A stretch of DNA of 64,000 nt from Anabas testudineus (Eukaryota > Chordata > Actinopteri > Anabantiformes > Anabantidae): NCBI RefSeq assembly GCF_900324465.2, contig NC_046627.1, positions 21,539,413-21,603,412 on the forward strand. The letters are read 5' to 3'. The first letter of the stretch is position 1, and each line of letters begins with the position of its first letter. A model generated the notes under the pieces. The model ran no database searches, had not been told where the DNA came from, and saw only the letters and a program-made list of their open reading frames with translations. Of the stretch, positions 22,060 to 34,700 are shown piece after piece. The position numbers and the translations under genes are program-made.

Positions 22060-24140
22060 AGAATGTTCTCAGGATAACAAGAAACCTTTTGTTTTACACG
22101 TTACATGTCTCATTGCAACATGAACATCGTCCTACTCAGACACACCTTGTCCTCATTAGACACAAAGTTATTGTATGTAAAGCCCTATTTGTTCATAATA
22201 ACACACTGCATCATTTTATCTAGTTAGATTACAAAACATTCTCATTATTTCATACAACTCTCATTAAAAATAATAACAAAAATAACAAAATTCCAAAATT
22301 ATATTAATTCACGGAAAAGCTTGAGACATTGCGAACAAATTGCAATTAACTATGTTTTTGTATATACATTTTCTAAATATTTTTTACATGTTATATTTAG
22401 TTATTGGGAATGTCTGCCAACCTGTCATGATTGATCGTACTTTCATTTCACACAGGTAATATTTAGATGCCTTCATGGTTCCAGTTAGGGTTTAAATTCC
22501 TGTTTGTAATAAATTTTTACAAGAAAGTTTGACTCCTATTTATTTTAAATTCTGTTCCAAGTTGTGGCCATGCACAGTAGTTTATTTTAATAATAAAAAA
22601 TTATGCATGATTATTTTTTGCATTTTAAGGCTGACTCCGTTGTCGTCCACAAGATGTATAGTAGATATGAAATATACGGTCTATTAATTTGACAGTCAGA
22701 TTAGATCGGTATCAGGAATCAGCTGATATCTATCAGTATCGGAACTGAAAAAGTCTGCATGGTGCATCCATAGCTTTGACACAGCTTCTCTACACTAAAA
22801 TAAATTGTTGTTACAAAATAATTTGTTTTTACAAAAAATATTCGAAAAAAGTTGTGTTCTGTAGCTTAAAGTTGAATTACAGACAACATTATTTTCTTTG
22901 TCGAGGAGGTAGGCACTAGACATTCTGCACATTATTCTGTGTATAAACAACACACATACACAAATAAATAAATAGAAAAATTATAAAGCACTGAAAATGC
23001 TACCTGAAGTGTCCACTAGAGAGCAGTTTAACACAATGATTTTAAGTAGATTATTGGAGGTAAGACGGATATTAAAATATTATCTTACTAGTAGTATTCC
23101 ATAAAATACATATCAGTGTATTTACTGTATATTGTGCCAAATCACAATAAAATTATCTGAAGGCACATTAAGGATAAGATTTTACATTATATCTAAAATA
23201 CAACAAATGAAATATCCTATATGCTGCATGGAGTCATATAGAAAACCCAACAAATCCCCCTTGGGCAAACAGTAGGCAACAGTGTGAGAAACAACAAGAT
23301 AAAACAATTGAATTGTTACCATCTCACTGTGTCACTCTGAGTATGTTGGACCATACAAAGTACATAATAAATTATGATTATTTTTTAAAAGATCTATGCA
23401 ATTCATAGCAGATTTTAGGAAGACAAAAGCCTAAAAACAGTTCTAGACCCTTGCATGGAGGTCTGATTTGACAATTTGGGTAATGTGAAGTTTGTGAGCA
23501 AGTTAGATTTGCTCTAAAGACCTGGCAAGTGCCACTAATGGACCATTTTCCACTGATGGATCATGTGTCAGAGAATCCTGCTTTTGTAACCCCTGCATCT
23601 ACAATTGCATCTAATGTGATGCATGGCACTTCGATTGTAAGCAGTGAACTTTTATTTACATTTGAAGTAAACCATTATTTGCCAGTAAGCCAGAAAGCGG
23701 CTATTGTCAACAAAGTGTCTCTGTTTATGAGCTGGTTTTGCAATTGTAAATACCTGGATATGTATATTAAAAAAATCAATTTTTTCAATTTTAGATGTAT
23801 ACAAACTTCAGTGTCATAGCTTTGATGTTGTGCCTGTTATTAGGCTTGTACAAAAAAAAGTGTATTATGTAACATACTCATTCCATTAGCTTGACACAGA
23901 GAAACAAGTCAGACTGGCAGAGAAAGAAAGCAAGAGACAAACTTTAGAAAAGCTAAAGAGGAGTCACAACATCTTTGTGATTACTCACTATCAACTGCTA
24001 TTTAGATGTTTGTGATGAATATTTTCTGAAAAGTGCTTGCTCATATTTTCTACTTGCTTAGATTTTTGACTATCTGACAAACTTTGGCAAAGCTAAAGAA
24101 GAGTTACAACGTCTTCTTCTCTGGATTGGTTTGTTTTTTT
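22060..24140. other. Intergenic, no gene seen
   Basis: AT-rich DNA with a degraded dispersed repeat at about 23125-23290 (TTGTGCCAAATCACAATAAA type). A short frame at 23529-23819 lacks family features and is not called. The 5' UTR of the next GIMAP gene probably lies near 24040-24146. Confidence 0.5.
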
Positions 24141-24146
24141 CAAAGC

Positions 24147-25512
24147 ATGAGTGGTAAGTCACTTCCTGTTATTTATTGTCTTATACTGAGCACTTACAGA
24201 AGTAAAGAGTTGGTCCGTCTCAATAAAATCAAACGGGGGTTGTGAAGATACTAGAATTCTAATATGTCCTGCACATAGTATTATGGAGTCCATTATTCAG
24301 TGATAATGATATTCTATAAGTGAGTCATCTCACAGACAAATTACTCCTTTATATTAGAAGAAAAGCAAATAGGCCACTGATCCATTGTACCAAATTATAC
24401 TACACAATGAAATCACAGATAAGAGAACTGACAATTTTTTAAAGTAGGACATGTTCCATTACTTGCAAGCTGCAAATGTCTGCAGAATTAACTGTTTATG
24501 AACTGATTTTTGCGATGTATATTTCCTGCAACACAAGAAACAAACTGGAGTAATGTATTGTATATCACTAACATAAACTCATCAATGTCTCACAGAGTTC
24601 ACCAGAAGGATTGTGGTCTTAGGAAAAACTGGAGCTGGAAAAAGCAGCCTCGCCAATACCATATTCGGAGAGACAGCATTCAAGATAAACCATACACCCA
24701 AATCAGGAACAAGTGAATGTCAAGGAAAAAACAAGTCTGTCAATGGAAAAACTATAATGTGGATCGACACTCCTGGATTTTTTGACACATATAGATCTGA
24801 GGAGGAGATGAAGGCTGAGATAGTGAGGTGTATCACAGAGTGCGCTCCTGGGCCTCATGTTTTTCTCATTGTGCTTAAAGTGGAGAAATTCACAGAGCAG
24901 GAGAAGGCTGTCATACAAAAACTTCATCAGTATTTCTCAGAAGAAGCTTTAAAATATACCATTGTCGTCTTTACTCATGGTGACCAACTTCTTGAAGAAA
25001 TGAGGATCGAAGAGTTTGCCAATGAAAGTGAGGATCTAAGTGATCTGCTGAAGAAGTGCGAGGGCCGATGCCATGTTATTGATAATAAATACTGGAAAAA
25101 CAGCCAGCAGGATCAGTACAGGAGCAACCAGTTTCAGGTGGCAGAGCTACTCAACACAATAGATAAGGTAATTGAGGCAAACAGAGGAAGCTGCTATACC
25201 AATGAGATGCTACAAGCAGTGCAGCGTGAAATACAACAAGAGCAAGTGAACATTACACAATCATCTGCAGACATCTCACCACAGGAGGTCCCACAAAAGG
25301 CTAAAACAAATGTCTTTGAGAAGCATTTATTTAAAGCTGCAGGAGTCACAACTGGGGTACTGTTAGGAGCTTTCCTTGGCGGGGCGATTCAAATAATGAA
25401 AGACGAGGCAACAACAGTAGCAGTAGTTCTGGGAGCAGCAATAGGAGCAGCAGCTGGAATTGCAGCAACAGGAGCAAAAGCAGAGGCACAGACACCATCT
25501 GGTACAGGCTAA
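24147..25512 (+). CDS. GIMAP GTPase, compact form
   Basis: Leader 24147-24153 (ATG-AGT-G, donor GTAAGT) joins exon 24596-25512 (acceptor CTCACAG) in phase 1, 307 aa beginning MSEFTRRIVVLG. All GTPase motifs are canonical: GKTGAGKS (12-19), DTPGFFD, ECAPGPHVFLIV, THGD, CEGRCHVIDNKYW. The helix REIQQEQVN follows, then a hydrophobic glycine-zipper tail (TGVLLGAFLGGAIQI, VVLGAAIGAAAGIAATGA) that probably contacts membrane. There is no charged linker and no sign of damage. Confidence 0.93.
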
Positions 25513-25632
25513 CATCAGGGAGAGTAAGAGATCTACTGGACAAGTGATTACAATGTCAATTATGATCAAGTTCAACAGCTGCAGTCTTCACAGAGTTAAA
25601 ACAACTGACTAATAACAGCCTGTTGTTAATAA

Positions 25633-25890
25633 TGAATGGATTAGTGATACTGCATCTACATATCAAACACATAATAGATACTAATAAAAATGTTTTAACG
25701 TGGCTGTGCATTATTTTCTAGGGCAGTCAACCACAAACCCAGTATCAGTCGTTTAAAAACCTGTAGTAGTACAATAATCAATGTAAATGTATTTAAATTG
25801 TACTGTCATGTTTGCAGATAGAAGACATACAGTTTGTCTTAGTATCTATCATGTGTTTGATATGTAGATGCAGTATCACTAATCCATTCA
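25633..25890. mobile_element. Palindromic MITE with 51-bp inverted repeats
   Basis: The left arm 25633-25683 and right arm 25840-25890 are reverse complements with one mismatch (arm begins TGAATGGATTAGTGATACTG). The 156-bp core has no coding potential. The layout fits a non-autonomous DNA transposon; the superfamily is unknown because no target-site duplication is clear by eye. A related fragment lies at 14775-14905. Confidence 0.75.
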
Positions 25891-25894
25891 CATG

Positions 25895-26640
25895 CATCCA
25901 TGCATCAGTTGGGAAGAAGAAAACCTGATAGTTGTTGTTTTTTATATTTAACTTGAACTTAGTAAGTGGTTTATTAAGTGGTATAATCTAACCATGCTGC
26001 CACTGCCAACAATACATTCCAGGTTTTTACAGATGACACGATTGTTTTATGCATTCATATAATCTTAACAAAAAACGAATTTAATTCAGAAGCAAGTGTC
26101 AAGAAATTTGTTTCCCAGCTTCAACTTCCTGCTTTACCTGTTATCTCTGTCTATGCTGTCAGACGGATGAGAGTCAGTGTTGGGTTAAAGATGGAGGCAA
26201 AAGTCATTTTAAATAAAAGATTGGAACAATCAAATGTCATCATGTAAATGTCAATTTTCTTGAACATGAATAGAGGTTTATGAATAAATTAGCCTACATG
26301 GTATTTCAAATAATAACATATATCCTTGTATTACAACTTTAGTATATGTGTTTTTGTCTAATCTCCTGACATATATTGTGATATCTAACTATTTGTGGTT
26401 GACTACAAACATTATTACTGGCTTAAAGGCTATAGTAAAATGTAAAATGTGTAATGTGTTTAATGCAATTCTATGAAAGCTAATGTGAGTTGATCAGCCC
26501 ATCAGCTTGTAGCTGGGAAAACAAGTCAGACAGGTAGAAAAAAACAAAAACAAATGAAGAGTTGGAGCAAGAGCACAAGCGAAAAGACTTGCAGTTGAGA
26601 CGTCTCGTGGATCTGACAATTTGTTTCAGTGCTATCTTTT
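25895..26640. other. Intergenic, likely 5' flank of the next GIMAP
   Basis: No coding signal. The end (about 26500-26645) resembles the 5' UTR of other family members (GAAAAGACTTGCAGTTGAGA, TTTGTTTCAGTG) just before the leader ATG. Confidence 0.4.
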
Positions 26641-26645
26641 ACAGC

Positions 26646-27915
26646 ATGGGAGGTAAGTTAAGCTTATTTCTTTTAGCTGGCATTTAAATCAAATCACCAT
26701 ACAATATACCAACCCCAAAATCTTTTCTTAAAATTTAAATTAAAAGCTCAGACAGATGCCACTGTAAAGCTAATTTGAACAACCACGTGAACTGTCAATG
26801 ACTGTGTCTTCTCTTTGTGAGATCTGGCTTAGAAAATATTGTGTGATTATATTATTTTTAAGAAGGCACTGGGCAACTTTTCGCTGTTATAGTACACACC
26901 TACAAAATGGCAACCACTGCACGTGTTCTGAATTATTACAATGTATCATGACAGCAAATTGACCTTGTGCTTTGCATTGATAAATTAACATGCATTGATA
27001 AGTTAACATGCAAAAGATAGATTGATTAAAAACTATTATTCTTGTCAAACCCCAGACACAAGGAGGATTGTCCTGCTGGGAAAAACTGGAGCTGGGAAAA
27101 GCAACTTGGCCAACACCATATTTGGAGAGGAACTCTTCACAATCAATCATACTCTTAATTCTGAAACTAAAGAATGTAAAGCTGAGACCAAATCTTTAAA
27201 TGGAAAGAGCATCACTTTGATCGACACTCCTGGTTTCTTTGACCCAGGAAGGTCTGAGGAGGACAACAAGCCTGAGATATTGAGGTGTCTCACAGAGTGC
27301 GCTCCTGGGCCTCATGTGTTTCTCATTGTGCTTAAAGTGGAGAAATTCACAGAGCACGAGAAGGCCGTCATCGCACAGATGTGTAACCAGTTCTCTGAAG
27401 ATGCTTTAACATATGCTGTGGTTGTCTTCACACATGGTGACCAGCTCCCTGAAGACATGAAAATTGAGGAATATGTAGATCAAAGTGAGGGACTGAGGGA
27501 TCTGGTGAGGAAGTGTGGTGGCCGGTGCCACATTGTTGATAATAAATACTGGAAGAAAAACAATGAGGATGAATACAGGAGCAACATGTTCCAGGTAGCA
27601 GAGCTGCTCAACACCATAGAAAACATAGTGATGGAAAACAATGGAGGCTACTACACCGATGAAAAGCTCCAAGCATTGGAAATCAAAATACAGAACGAAG
27701 AAGAATGCATCAGACAGTCTTCGTTAAACATGGCACAGGAAGAGATTAGACAACAGGCTAAAATCCATGTGTTCAAAAAGCAGGCGAACAATTCATCACT
27801 GACATGGATTAAAGGTTTTTGGGGTTTGGCTGTCATAGTGGGATTGTTCGCAACTATAACAGCTGTGATAAGGAATTTAAAACGTTATGGTATTGCCAGA
27901 AACACCACCACATGA
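26646..27915 (+). CDS. GIMAP GTPase with single C-terminal membrane segment
   Basis: Leader 26646-26652 (ATG-GGA-G, donor GTAAGT) joins exon 27056-27915 (acceptor ACCCCAG) in phase 1, 288 aa beginning MGDTRRIVLLG. Motifs: GKTGAGKS (11-18), DTPGFFD, ECAPGPHVFLIV, THGD, CGGRCHIVDNKYW. The post-GTPase helix has KIQNEEECIR and NMAQEEI. The tail is shorter than in neighbours: one hydrophobic segment (GLAVIVGLFATITAVI) and a short basic end, as in a C-terminally anchored membrane protein. The G-box codon is CTC (Leu) where others have ATC (Ile). The frame is undamaged. Confidence 0.93.
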
Positions 27916-27944
27916 CTTAGCACCACAACTAGCTACAGCAGTAC

Positions 27945-28140
27945 ATTTACATTTTAGTCATTTAGCAGACGCTTTTATCCAAAGCGACTTACAAGTCATT
28001 ACAAGGTACAAAGGTAGGCAGGGTGAGCGTGAGGAGGTCTTGCCTAAGGACCCCTACTGGTGTTAGGCCACAACTGGGATTTGAACCCCAGTCTCCCACA
28101 TGGGAGGCGGTGATGTTACCACTACACTAACCAGCCGCAG
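27945..28140 (-). mobile_element. tRNA-derived SINE with L2-type tail
   Basis: On the - strand it starts with a tRNA-like promoter: A box TTAGTGTAGTGGTAAC and B box GGTTCAAATCC. It continues through a unique body and ends in the L2 tail AAGTCGCTTTGGATAAAAGC...TGCTAAATGACTAAA. A shared tail with a LINE is how such SINEs borrow its machinery. It lies about 30 bp after the stop codon of the GIMAP gene ending at 27915. Confidence 0.85.
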
Positions 28141-28144
28141 TAAA

Positions 28145-29440
28145 AGGACAAAAATCCGAATTACTGTAACTGGGTGTCCACCAGCTGATGCAGTACAACT
28201 TAAGGTGCAATCCCACCAGTGAAGGCAGTATAAAAAAGTTTTTAACTGTCGAGAACAAACCTTTGTATGAAAATAAAATGTTCTACTCTTTTCTGTATAC
28301 ATGTGTATATGCTGTATTCCTCTGTGCTGTATAGTTTTGTTTTGGTCAATAAACTAGAAAAACAGACTGGTGGCATATTTCCTTATTACAATGGTCAATA
28401 GAGTATGATGTAAACTAGTATAAATGATATGGTTCCACATACAGTACACATTTCTGCTGCTATAAATACCATCTGGAGCAGCAGTGGCTCAAAACTTCAA
28501 CATATGTACCTTTTACTTCTGTTTCTATAATAAATAAATAATAGGATTTTGTCTGTGTTTCAGTACCACAGTGTAAGTAGGGAAAAGAAAAGAAAAACAA
28601 AAAATATATCAAATCTAAAGCACTTTTTGGTAATTTTACTGGGTTTGTTAACAGCATACAATATTCAACTTTAAGGCTGCTTTTCCACCAATTCACTGAA
28701 GGAAAGTTTTGGAAAATAGTCTTTCACACTACACAGTGACTTACAAATGTGTTTCTGGAGGCACGTTCATGAAAATAGGAAACACCTGTAATTTCCACTT
28801 TGTGATAAGGACCATTCACAGCATAGATGCCCGTCTACAAAAGAGGAGTAATCCAATCACGGGTCACCTGTAGAACTCAAAGGTCCTATTGTTTCCAGTG
28901 TGTTTACTTGTATAGTTGATTCCATCTAGCAGAGCATGGATGTTGCCGAAACAACGCTCCACCCTAAAAAAGTATGAAGAGGTGCAGCTGTAATCTTCTC
29001 ACGTAAAGCATTCACAAAAAGTAAGTAGGGTATGGATTAAAGTAGAGTTTCAGTTTAACCTGTTTAGCTGGAAACTGTCATTCATGCATTTATTTGCGCC
29101 TGTCTTTACTTCTGCCAGTATCATATCATCATTTTACACAACTGTGTTGTAAATAAGTATACAATTGTAAACAATCATTAAAAATACATATTACATTTTC
29201 AAATACATACATTTGATTGTGTGAAATTCTCTGCTTGTACTTTGACATATTTCGTGCAGTTACTGATTTTTCGACGAATATTTTTGGCAACACAGCCCTG
29301 CAGCAGCCACTCAGATATATCCACTCTGTTCCTTCTTTGTTCAGACTGCATCGACCAACAAGTCCGACTGGTAGAAAATAAAAGTACAGTCAAGCCACTG
29401 CAAAAGAACGAACAACATTTCGGGTAACAACAGTAATTTT
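28145..29440. other. Intergenic, no gene seen
   Basis: 3' flank of one GIMAP gene and 5' flank of the next. No coding exon is recognised; 29230-29450 is the probable 5' UTR region of the following gene. Confidence 0.45.
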
Positions 29441-29449
29441 GTTTTCGAC

Positions 29450-30934
29450 ATGGATGGTGAGTAGAGCTTGATTTACATGGATTTATGCTGTAAATGTTTC
29501 CTCCACACACTGAACTATAAAGGAATGAAATATATATATATATTTTTTTATTTAGACAATGAGGTCAAATACCTTTAAATGGTAATGGTAATAATATTAG
29601 GATGTAGCTGCAAAACAACAGCATGTTTACATTTAGTCATTTAGCACGAGCATGACGCTTTTATCCAACATGTTTGCTGTGCTAATCCTATTTAGCATGT
29701 TAGGATTAGCACAGCAAACATGTTACCATGGTGATGATAGCTTTGAGCTAAAGTAGGAAATTTCACAGCTCAAATTGTATACCATATACAATTAATTGAT
29801 TAAGAATGAAAAAAAACCCAAACAAAAAATTATTTGTTGCAAATATTTTATAAAAGGCCAAATTAACATAAGTGCCGTCATTCTCTTATAGAGCTAACTT
29901 CATGGAGGGTTGTCCTGTTGGGAAAAACTGGAGTTGGGAAAAGCAGCCTCGCTAACACCATATTTGGAGAAGAGGTGTTCAAGATAAGCCATCTTCCCAT
30001 CTCAGAAACAAGTGCTTCCTGTGCAGAAACTAAATATGTCGATGGAAAAAGCATGACGTTGATCGACACTCACAGTTTTTTTGACACATGTGGGTCTGAG
30101 ACTTTACTCAAGGCTGAAATAATGAGGTGTATCACAGAGTGCGCTCCTGGGCCTCACGCCTTTCTCATTGTGCTTAAAGTGGAGAAATTCACAACTCAGG
30201 AACGGGATGTCATCAAACAAATATGCCAGTATTTCTCTGAAGATGCTCTGAAACATGCTGCAGTTGTCTTCACTCATGGCGACCAGCTCCCCGAGGAGAC
30301 AAAGATTGATGAGTTTGTCAGTCAGAACAAAGCACTGAGTGATCTGGTGAAGAAGTGCGGAGGCCGGTGCCACGTTGTGGATAATAAATACTGGAAGAAC
30401 AATGGAGAGGACTACAGGAGCAACCAGTTCCAAGTGGAAAACCTACTCAGGACGATAGACAAGATAATTCAAGCAAACAATGGCAACTATTACACCAACG
30501 AAATGTTAAACGCGGTGAAAAGAGAAATACAGAGAGAGGAAGAGAACATCGCACAGTCCGTAGGAAACATGTCACAGGAACAGATCAGAAATGAAGCTAA
30601 AAAAAGCGTATTTAACACATTAGTGATCAGAGTAGCAGGTGTTGCAACAGGTGTGTTGTTGGGGGCTTTTCTTGGTGTGGCAGGAATGTTTAAATCAATG
30701 TTTAGCAATGCGCAAGAGCTTCAGGGTTTTACAGCCACAACAGTAAAACATACAGTTGTAGCTGCTGCTCAGAAAGGCGGGTTAGAGGGGTTCCAGAGAG
30801 GATATGAAGCAGCCGAAGGAGCAGAAACTCCAGGAGAGGCCATACAGAGGGCAGCAGAAGCAGTCTGGAACCAGACTGCCGCATCAACTTCAGGACCTGT
30901 GGATGGATCAAATCAAAAACAGCTACAGCACTGA
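29450..30934 (+). CDS. GIMAP GTPase with altered G3 motif
   Basis: Leader 29450-29456 (ATG-GAT-G, donor GTGAGT) joins exon 29892-30934 (acceptor CTTATAG) in phase 1, 349 aa beginning MDELTSWRVVLLG. G1 is GKTGVGKS (13-20), the family box ECAPGPHAFLIV, G4 THGD, G5 region CGGRCHVVDNKYW. The G3 site reads DTHSFFD, not DTPGFFD, so the glycine that senses the gamma-phosphate is gone. The tail holds helix REIQREEEN, NMSQEQI, a glycine-zipper segment (TGVLLGAFLGVAGMF) and the family C-terminus YEAAEGAETPGEAIQRAA. The frame is otherwise intact and the gene is probably expressed. Confidence 0.92.
29667..29724. repeat. Perfect 24-bp inverted repeat with 10-nt loop
   Basis: The left arm 29667-29690 (begins AACATGTTTGCTGTGCTAAT) is perfectly complementary to the right arm 29701-29724; the loop is TTTAGCATGT. 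It sits in the GIMAP intron, immediately next to a scrambled L2-tail remnant (TTTACATTTAGTCATTTAGC at about 29627). Confidence 0.95.
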
Positions 30935-30939
30935 CTAAA

Positions 30940-31740
30940 CATATGAGCAGGAGGTTGATATCAATCATATTTGAATCAATTAGGGGACTATGGGCTACTT
31001 GTTTTAAGGGGATGGAAGATATGTAAATAATTGAATTGGAAAATAAGATTTAGTGAACAAAATATAATTACTTCCTAATAATTCCTGTCAGCTGTATGAA
31101 AGGTGTCCTGTCAAAACAATATCAAAACATCTGTATTCATATGGTGACTTCTGTCAAGCACAACATTAAAACCACTAAATTGCATTAATGTGATGACATT
31201 TCATTTTATTAAAATACCATGTTTAATTTTGCTTCAATAAACTATACAATTCAAACTAAACATTTATATTTGGATGAATTGTAAATGTCTGAACAGGCAA
31301 AACTGAAATCTGAAACTGAGCGTCGACATTCAGTGCTGTTTATTGTTCAAAATATATTGAGGATCTCGGGGCAAGATGGCAGATTACACACAACAACACT
31401 ATACATACTTTCATTTTAAAGTAGTCACAATTTCTTATTCTGATAGAAGAGGTCTTTATGGTATATTGACCATACATTTATGGAAAGTAAAGTAAAGCAC
31501 TGGAACAAATCCTCACTCAATGGAGACCTGTTTATCCATACATTAATTTACATTTGTAATTATTATTATTGCTCTTTATTAAAATATCATATAAACATTC
31601 ATATATCACTTAGAATGTAGAGAAAGAAGTGATTTAACACTGGGAATGACTAGGCTACATGTCATTAGTCATTGTCATTAGGTGATGACTTCCCCCTAGT
31701 GGTCACATCTTACAATCACAGGATTCTACTGCCCCCTTTT
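30940..31740. other. Intergenic, no gene seen
   Basis: AT-rich boundary between the GIMAP array and the first TRIM gene. AATAAA at about 31235 is a possible polyadenylation signal for the GIMAP gene. No exon is recognised. Confidence 0.45.
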
Positions 31741-31746
31741 CAGAAG

Positions 31747-31756
31747 AAATGAAACT
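31747..31756 (+). promoter_or_regulatory. IRF-like element before the first TRIM gene
   Basis: AAATGAAACT, 48 bp before the start codon, contains the IRF core AANNGAAA. The second TRIM gene has the identical ten bases 47 bp before its start codon (56042-56051). This may be a retained interferon element or shared 5' UTR ancestry. Confidence 0.35.
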
Positions 31757-31794
31757 CATGTGTGCACTTGTCTGCACATGTGAAGCTCATCAAA

Positions 31795-34700
31795 ATGGCA
31801 GAGCTGCTGCAGCAGGAACAGCAAGATCGTGGTGTGGAGCTGGATATAAGTCAGTTCTGTTGTTCAGTGTGTCTGGAGCTGCTAAAAGAGCCAGTCACCA
31901 TCCACTGTGGACACAGCTACTGCAAAAGCTGTATCGAGGGTTGCTGGGATCAAGAAGTGAAGAAAGGAAAGTACAGCTGCCCCCAGTGCAGGGAGACCTT
32001 CAAATCTAGGCCTGTTCTCCGCAGGAACAACATGCTGGCTGAGGTGATGGCGCGTTCACAACTTAGAAGAAGTTTAGAGTCAGTTGCTGTTAGCCACTTA
32101 TTACAAAGAGGAGCATCGCTGCTCATAGTGGCCTGTTAAAAGTCAAATAGAGTTAAACTAGTGTACAGTGTATAATAGTGTACTGAATAGCTACTCTATG
32201 CTAACATTGCAAAAGCCACAGCAATATATTCACTGTGTCATTCCTTCAAGCAGCATACCACATGTATGCTACTCACACACATGCATATAACATATATTAT
32301 CACTACCCAAAATGATCTGCACAACTTTTTAGAACCCACCTACCTACAAACAGTACTGTTCCTGCACTTGTTCAACACGTGGTCCCGCATAATGCAGCTC
32401 CAAGAACTAGGTTCTCTTTAAAACTCAGGACTCCTTTAGGCCAGATGCGTAATCTGTGCAGCGATGTTCACTGATGCAGAAGATGAAGATCAATTTTGAT
32501 GCCAATGCAGATTAAACATGTCCAATGAACTGAATACCCGCTCTTTTAATTATTTCTAGGTTGTGGAGAAGCTGCAGAGCACAAGCACGCAGATGGCGTC
32601 ACCCTCTTCTGCTCTTTCCTGTGCCAGCACAGCAGATGTGTCCTGTGATTTTTGCTCTGGCACCAAACCTAATAAAGCCACAATGTCTTGCCTGACTTGT
32701 TTGGCCTCTTACTGCCCAGTTCACCTCAAGCCTCACTACAGTGTTCCTGTGTTGAAGACCCACCAGCTGGTCTCAGCTTTAATCCCACTGCAGGACAAGA
32801 TGTGCACAGAGCACAACAAGCTGATGGAGATCTACTGCTGCACAGACAAGAGGTGTATTTGCTATCTGTGCACTGTAGATACGCACAGAGGCCACCGTAC
32901 GGTGTCAGCTGCAGCGGAGAGGGCTGAGGAGCAGGTAGAAACAGCACCTCAACACTGCTAATGAAACTCTTGCTTGTGGTAGATCAGATTTTAGATTTGC
33001 TATTGTACAAAACAATTTCTTGCAGAAACAGCTGATTGTGAGCCAAAAGAAAGTCCAGGAGGGAGTCCAGGAGAGAGAAAAGGAGCTGAACGAGCTGCGA
33101 CAAGCGCTAAAGGATTTTAAGGTTTGGAAATTAGACTTCAGCTCGTCATCACCAGATGTGAGCAGCATCAAAAAAGTTGAATAACTTTAACTGGGTTATT
33201 TAGGATTTCTCCCTATGTTAACACCAGTCAGTCAGCAAATGAAAAGTGTGAATGAACAGAGTGAATGTTAAGTGAGTTTTCCAGTTTTAACAGTGGGGCT
33301 CTTTGAATCGATAAGCAGACTGTTACTTTGATAACATGTTTTATTAATGAAATCCTGATGTTTTTCTTTGCTTGAACAGAGTAGCATCCAGACTGCAGTG
33401 AAGTCCTGTGATAAGACCTTTGATGAACTGATTGCCTCCATAAAGAGAAAACGCACTTTAGCAAAGCAGCTGATCAAAACTCAGGAGAAAAGCGCGGTGG
33501 CTAAGGCTGAAGAGCTGCAGCTGCAGCTGGAGGAAGAAATCAGCAAGCTGAGGCAGAGAGACACTGACCTGGAGCAGCTTTTTCACTTAGACGACCACAT
33601 CCATTTCATTCAGGTAACTGTTTTTCTATTATTGCTATTCTTTCTATATCCTTGTAATATTGTTATGAGAGTTCCATATGTCTGAATAATAGAAATAATA
33701 CAAAACTCAGTTTCAGTTTTCCTTTAGAAAACAACGAGTTATGAAAAAGTGACATCTGCTGGCCAAATTTGATCTTTGATGATTTTGGTACAATCCATCT
33801 ATGAAGACTGTATCCCTTTTTATATTCTGTAAATATTATACTGGTAAGAACATTATTCCTGTCTGCAATGTATTAAATTCATTCCAGACTTCCCAGTCTC
33901 TCTCCACCTCCTGTGAATCTCTGGACGTCCCACATGATGCAGTTGTTTGTCCTCAACGCTCAATCAAAACTGTGACTGACTGCATATCTGAGCTGAGAGA
34001 GAAAGTAGAGAGCCTCATGAAGGACACATGGCCTAGGATCTCTGCCACAGGTAACAGGGGCTAATGCAGAAAATCGAGAGTTGGGCCATATTGTGGGTTT
34101 ATACAGTTCCAGTGGTATTCAGATCATTATGTTTTCCTTAGTGTCTACTATAGATGTTGTACTACCAGAACCAAAGACCAGAGAAGAATTTCTGTGTTGT
34201 AAGTAAATCTCTTTTAAATCTCTGCAGTTCTATAACACACCAGTGCATTAATAGTAAACTCCATTTTTAAAGTTTAAAATGTCATTGTTGCTTTTCTTCT
34301 ATCAGATTCCTGCCCTCTAACCCTGGATGAGAACTCAGCCTACAGATATTTTTCCGTTTCACAAGAATACAGGCGCGTGATGAGTCAAACATACGAGATA
34401 CAATATTCTGCACACCCAGACAGGTTTAGAGATTACAGGCAGGTGCTGTGCAAAGAGGGTTTGTCAGGGCGGTGTTACTGGGAGGTCATCTTGAGTGGTC
34501 ATAGCTGGTCAGTGGCAGTGTCGTACAAAGACATTAGCAGAACTTCTTATGACTCAGAATTTGGAAAGAACAACAAGTCATGGAGTTTACAGTGCTCCAC
34601 CAGTGCATATACCTTCCAACACAACTCTGTAAGCAAGGCAGTGTCAGGTCCTAAGTCCAACATCATTGGCGTGTACCTGGATTACAGAGCAGGCACTCTG

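Noticed and set aside
23529-23819. Possible 96-codon gene
   Set aside because: No family features, no splice context and AT-rich composition; likely chance.
27945-28140. Functional tRNA gene on the - strand
   Set aside because: A and B boxes are present, but the body continues into an L2 tail and the tRNA part is degraded; it is a SINE.
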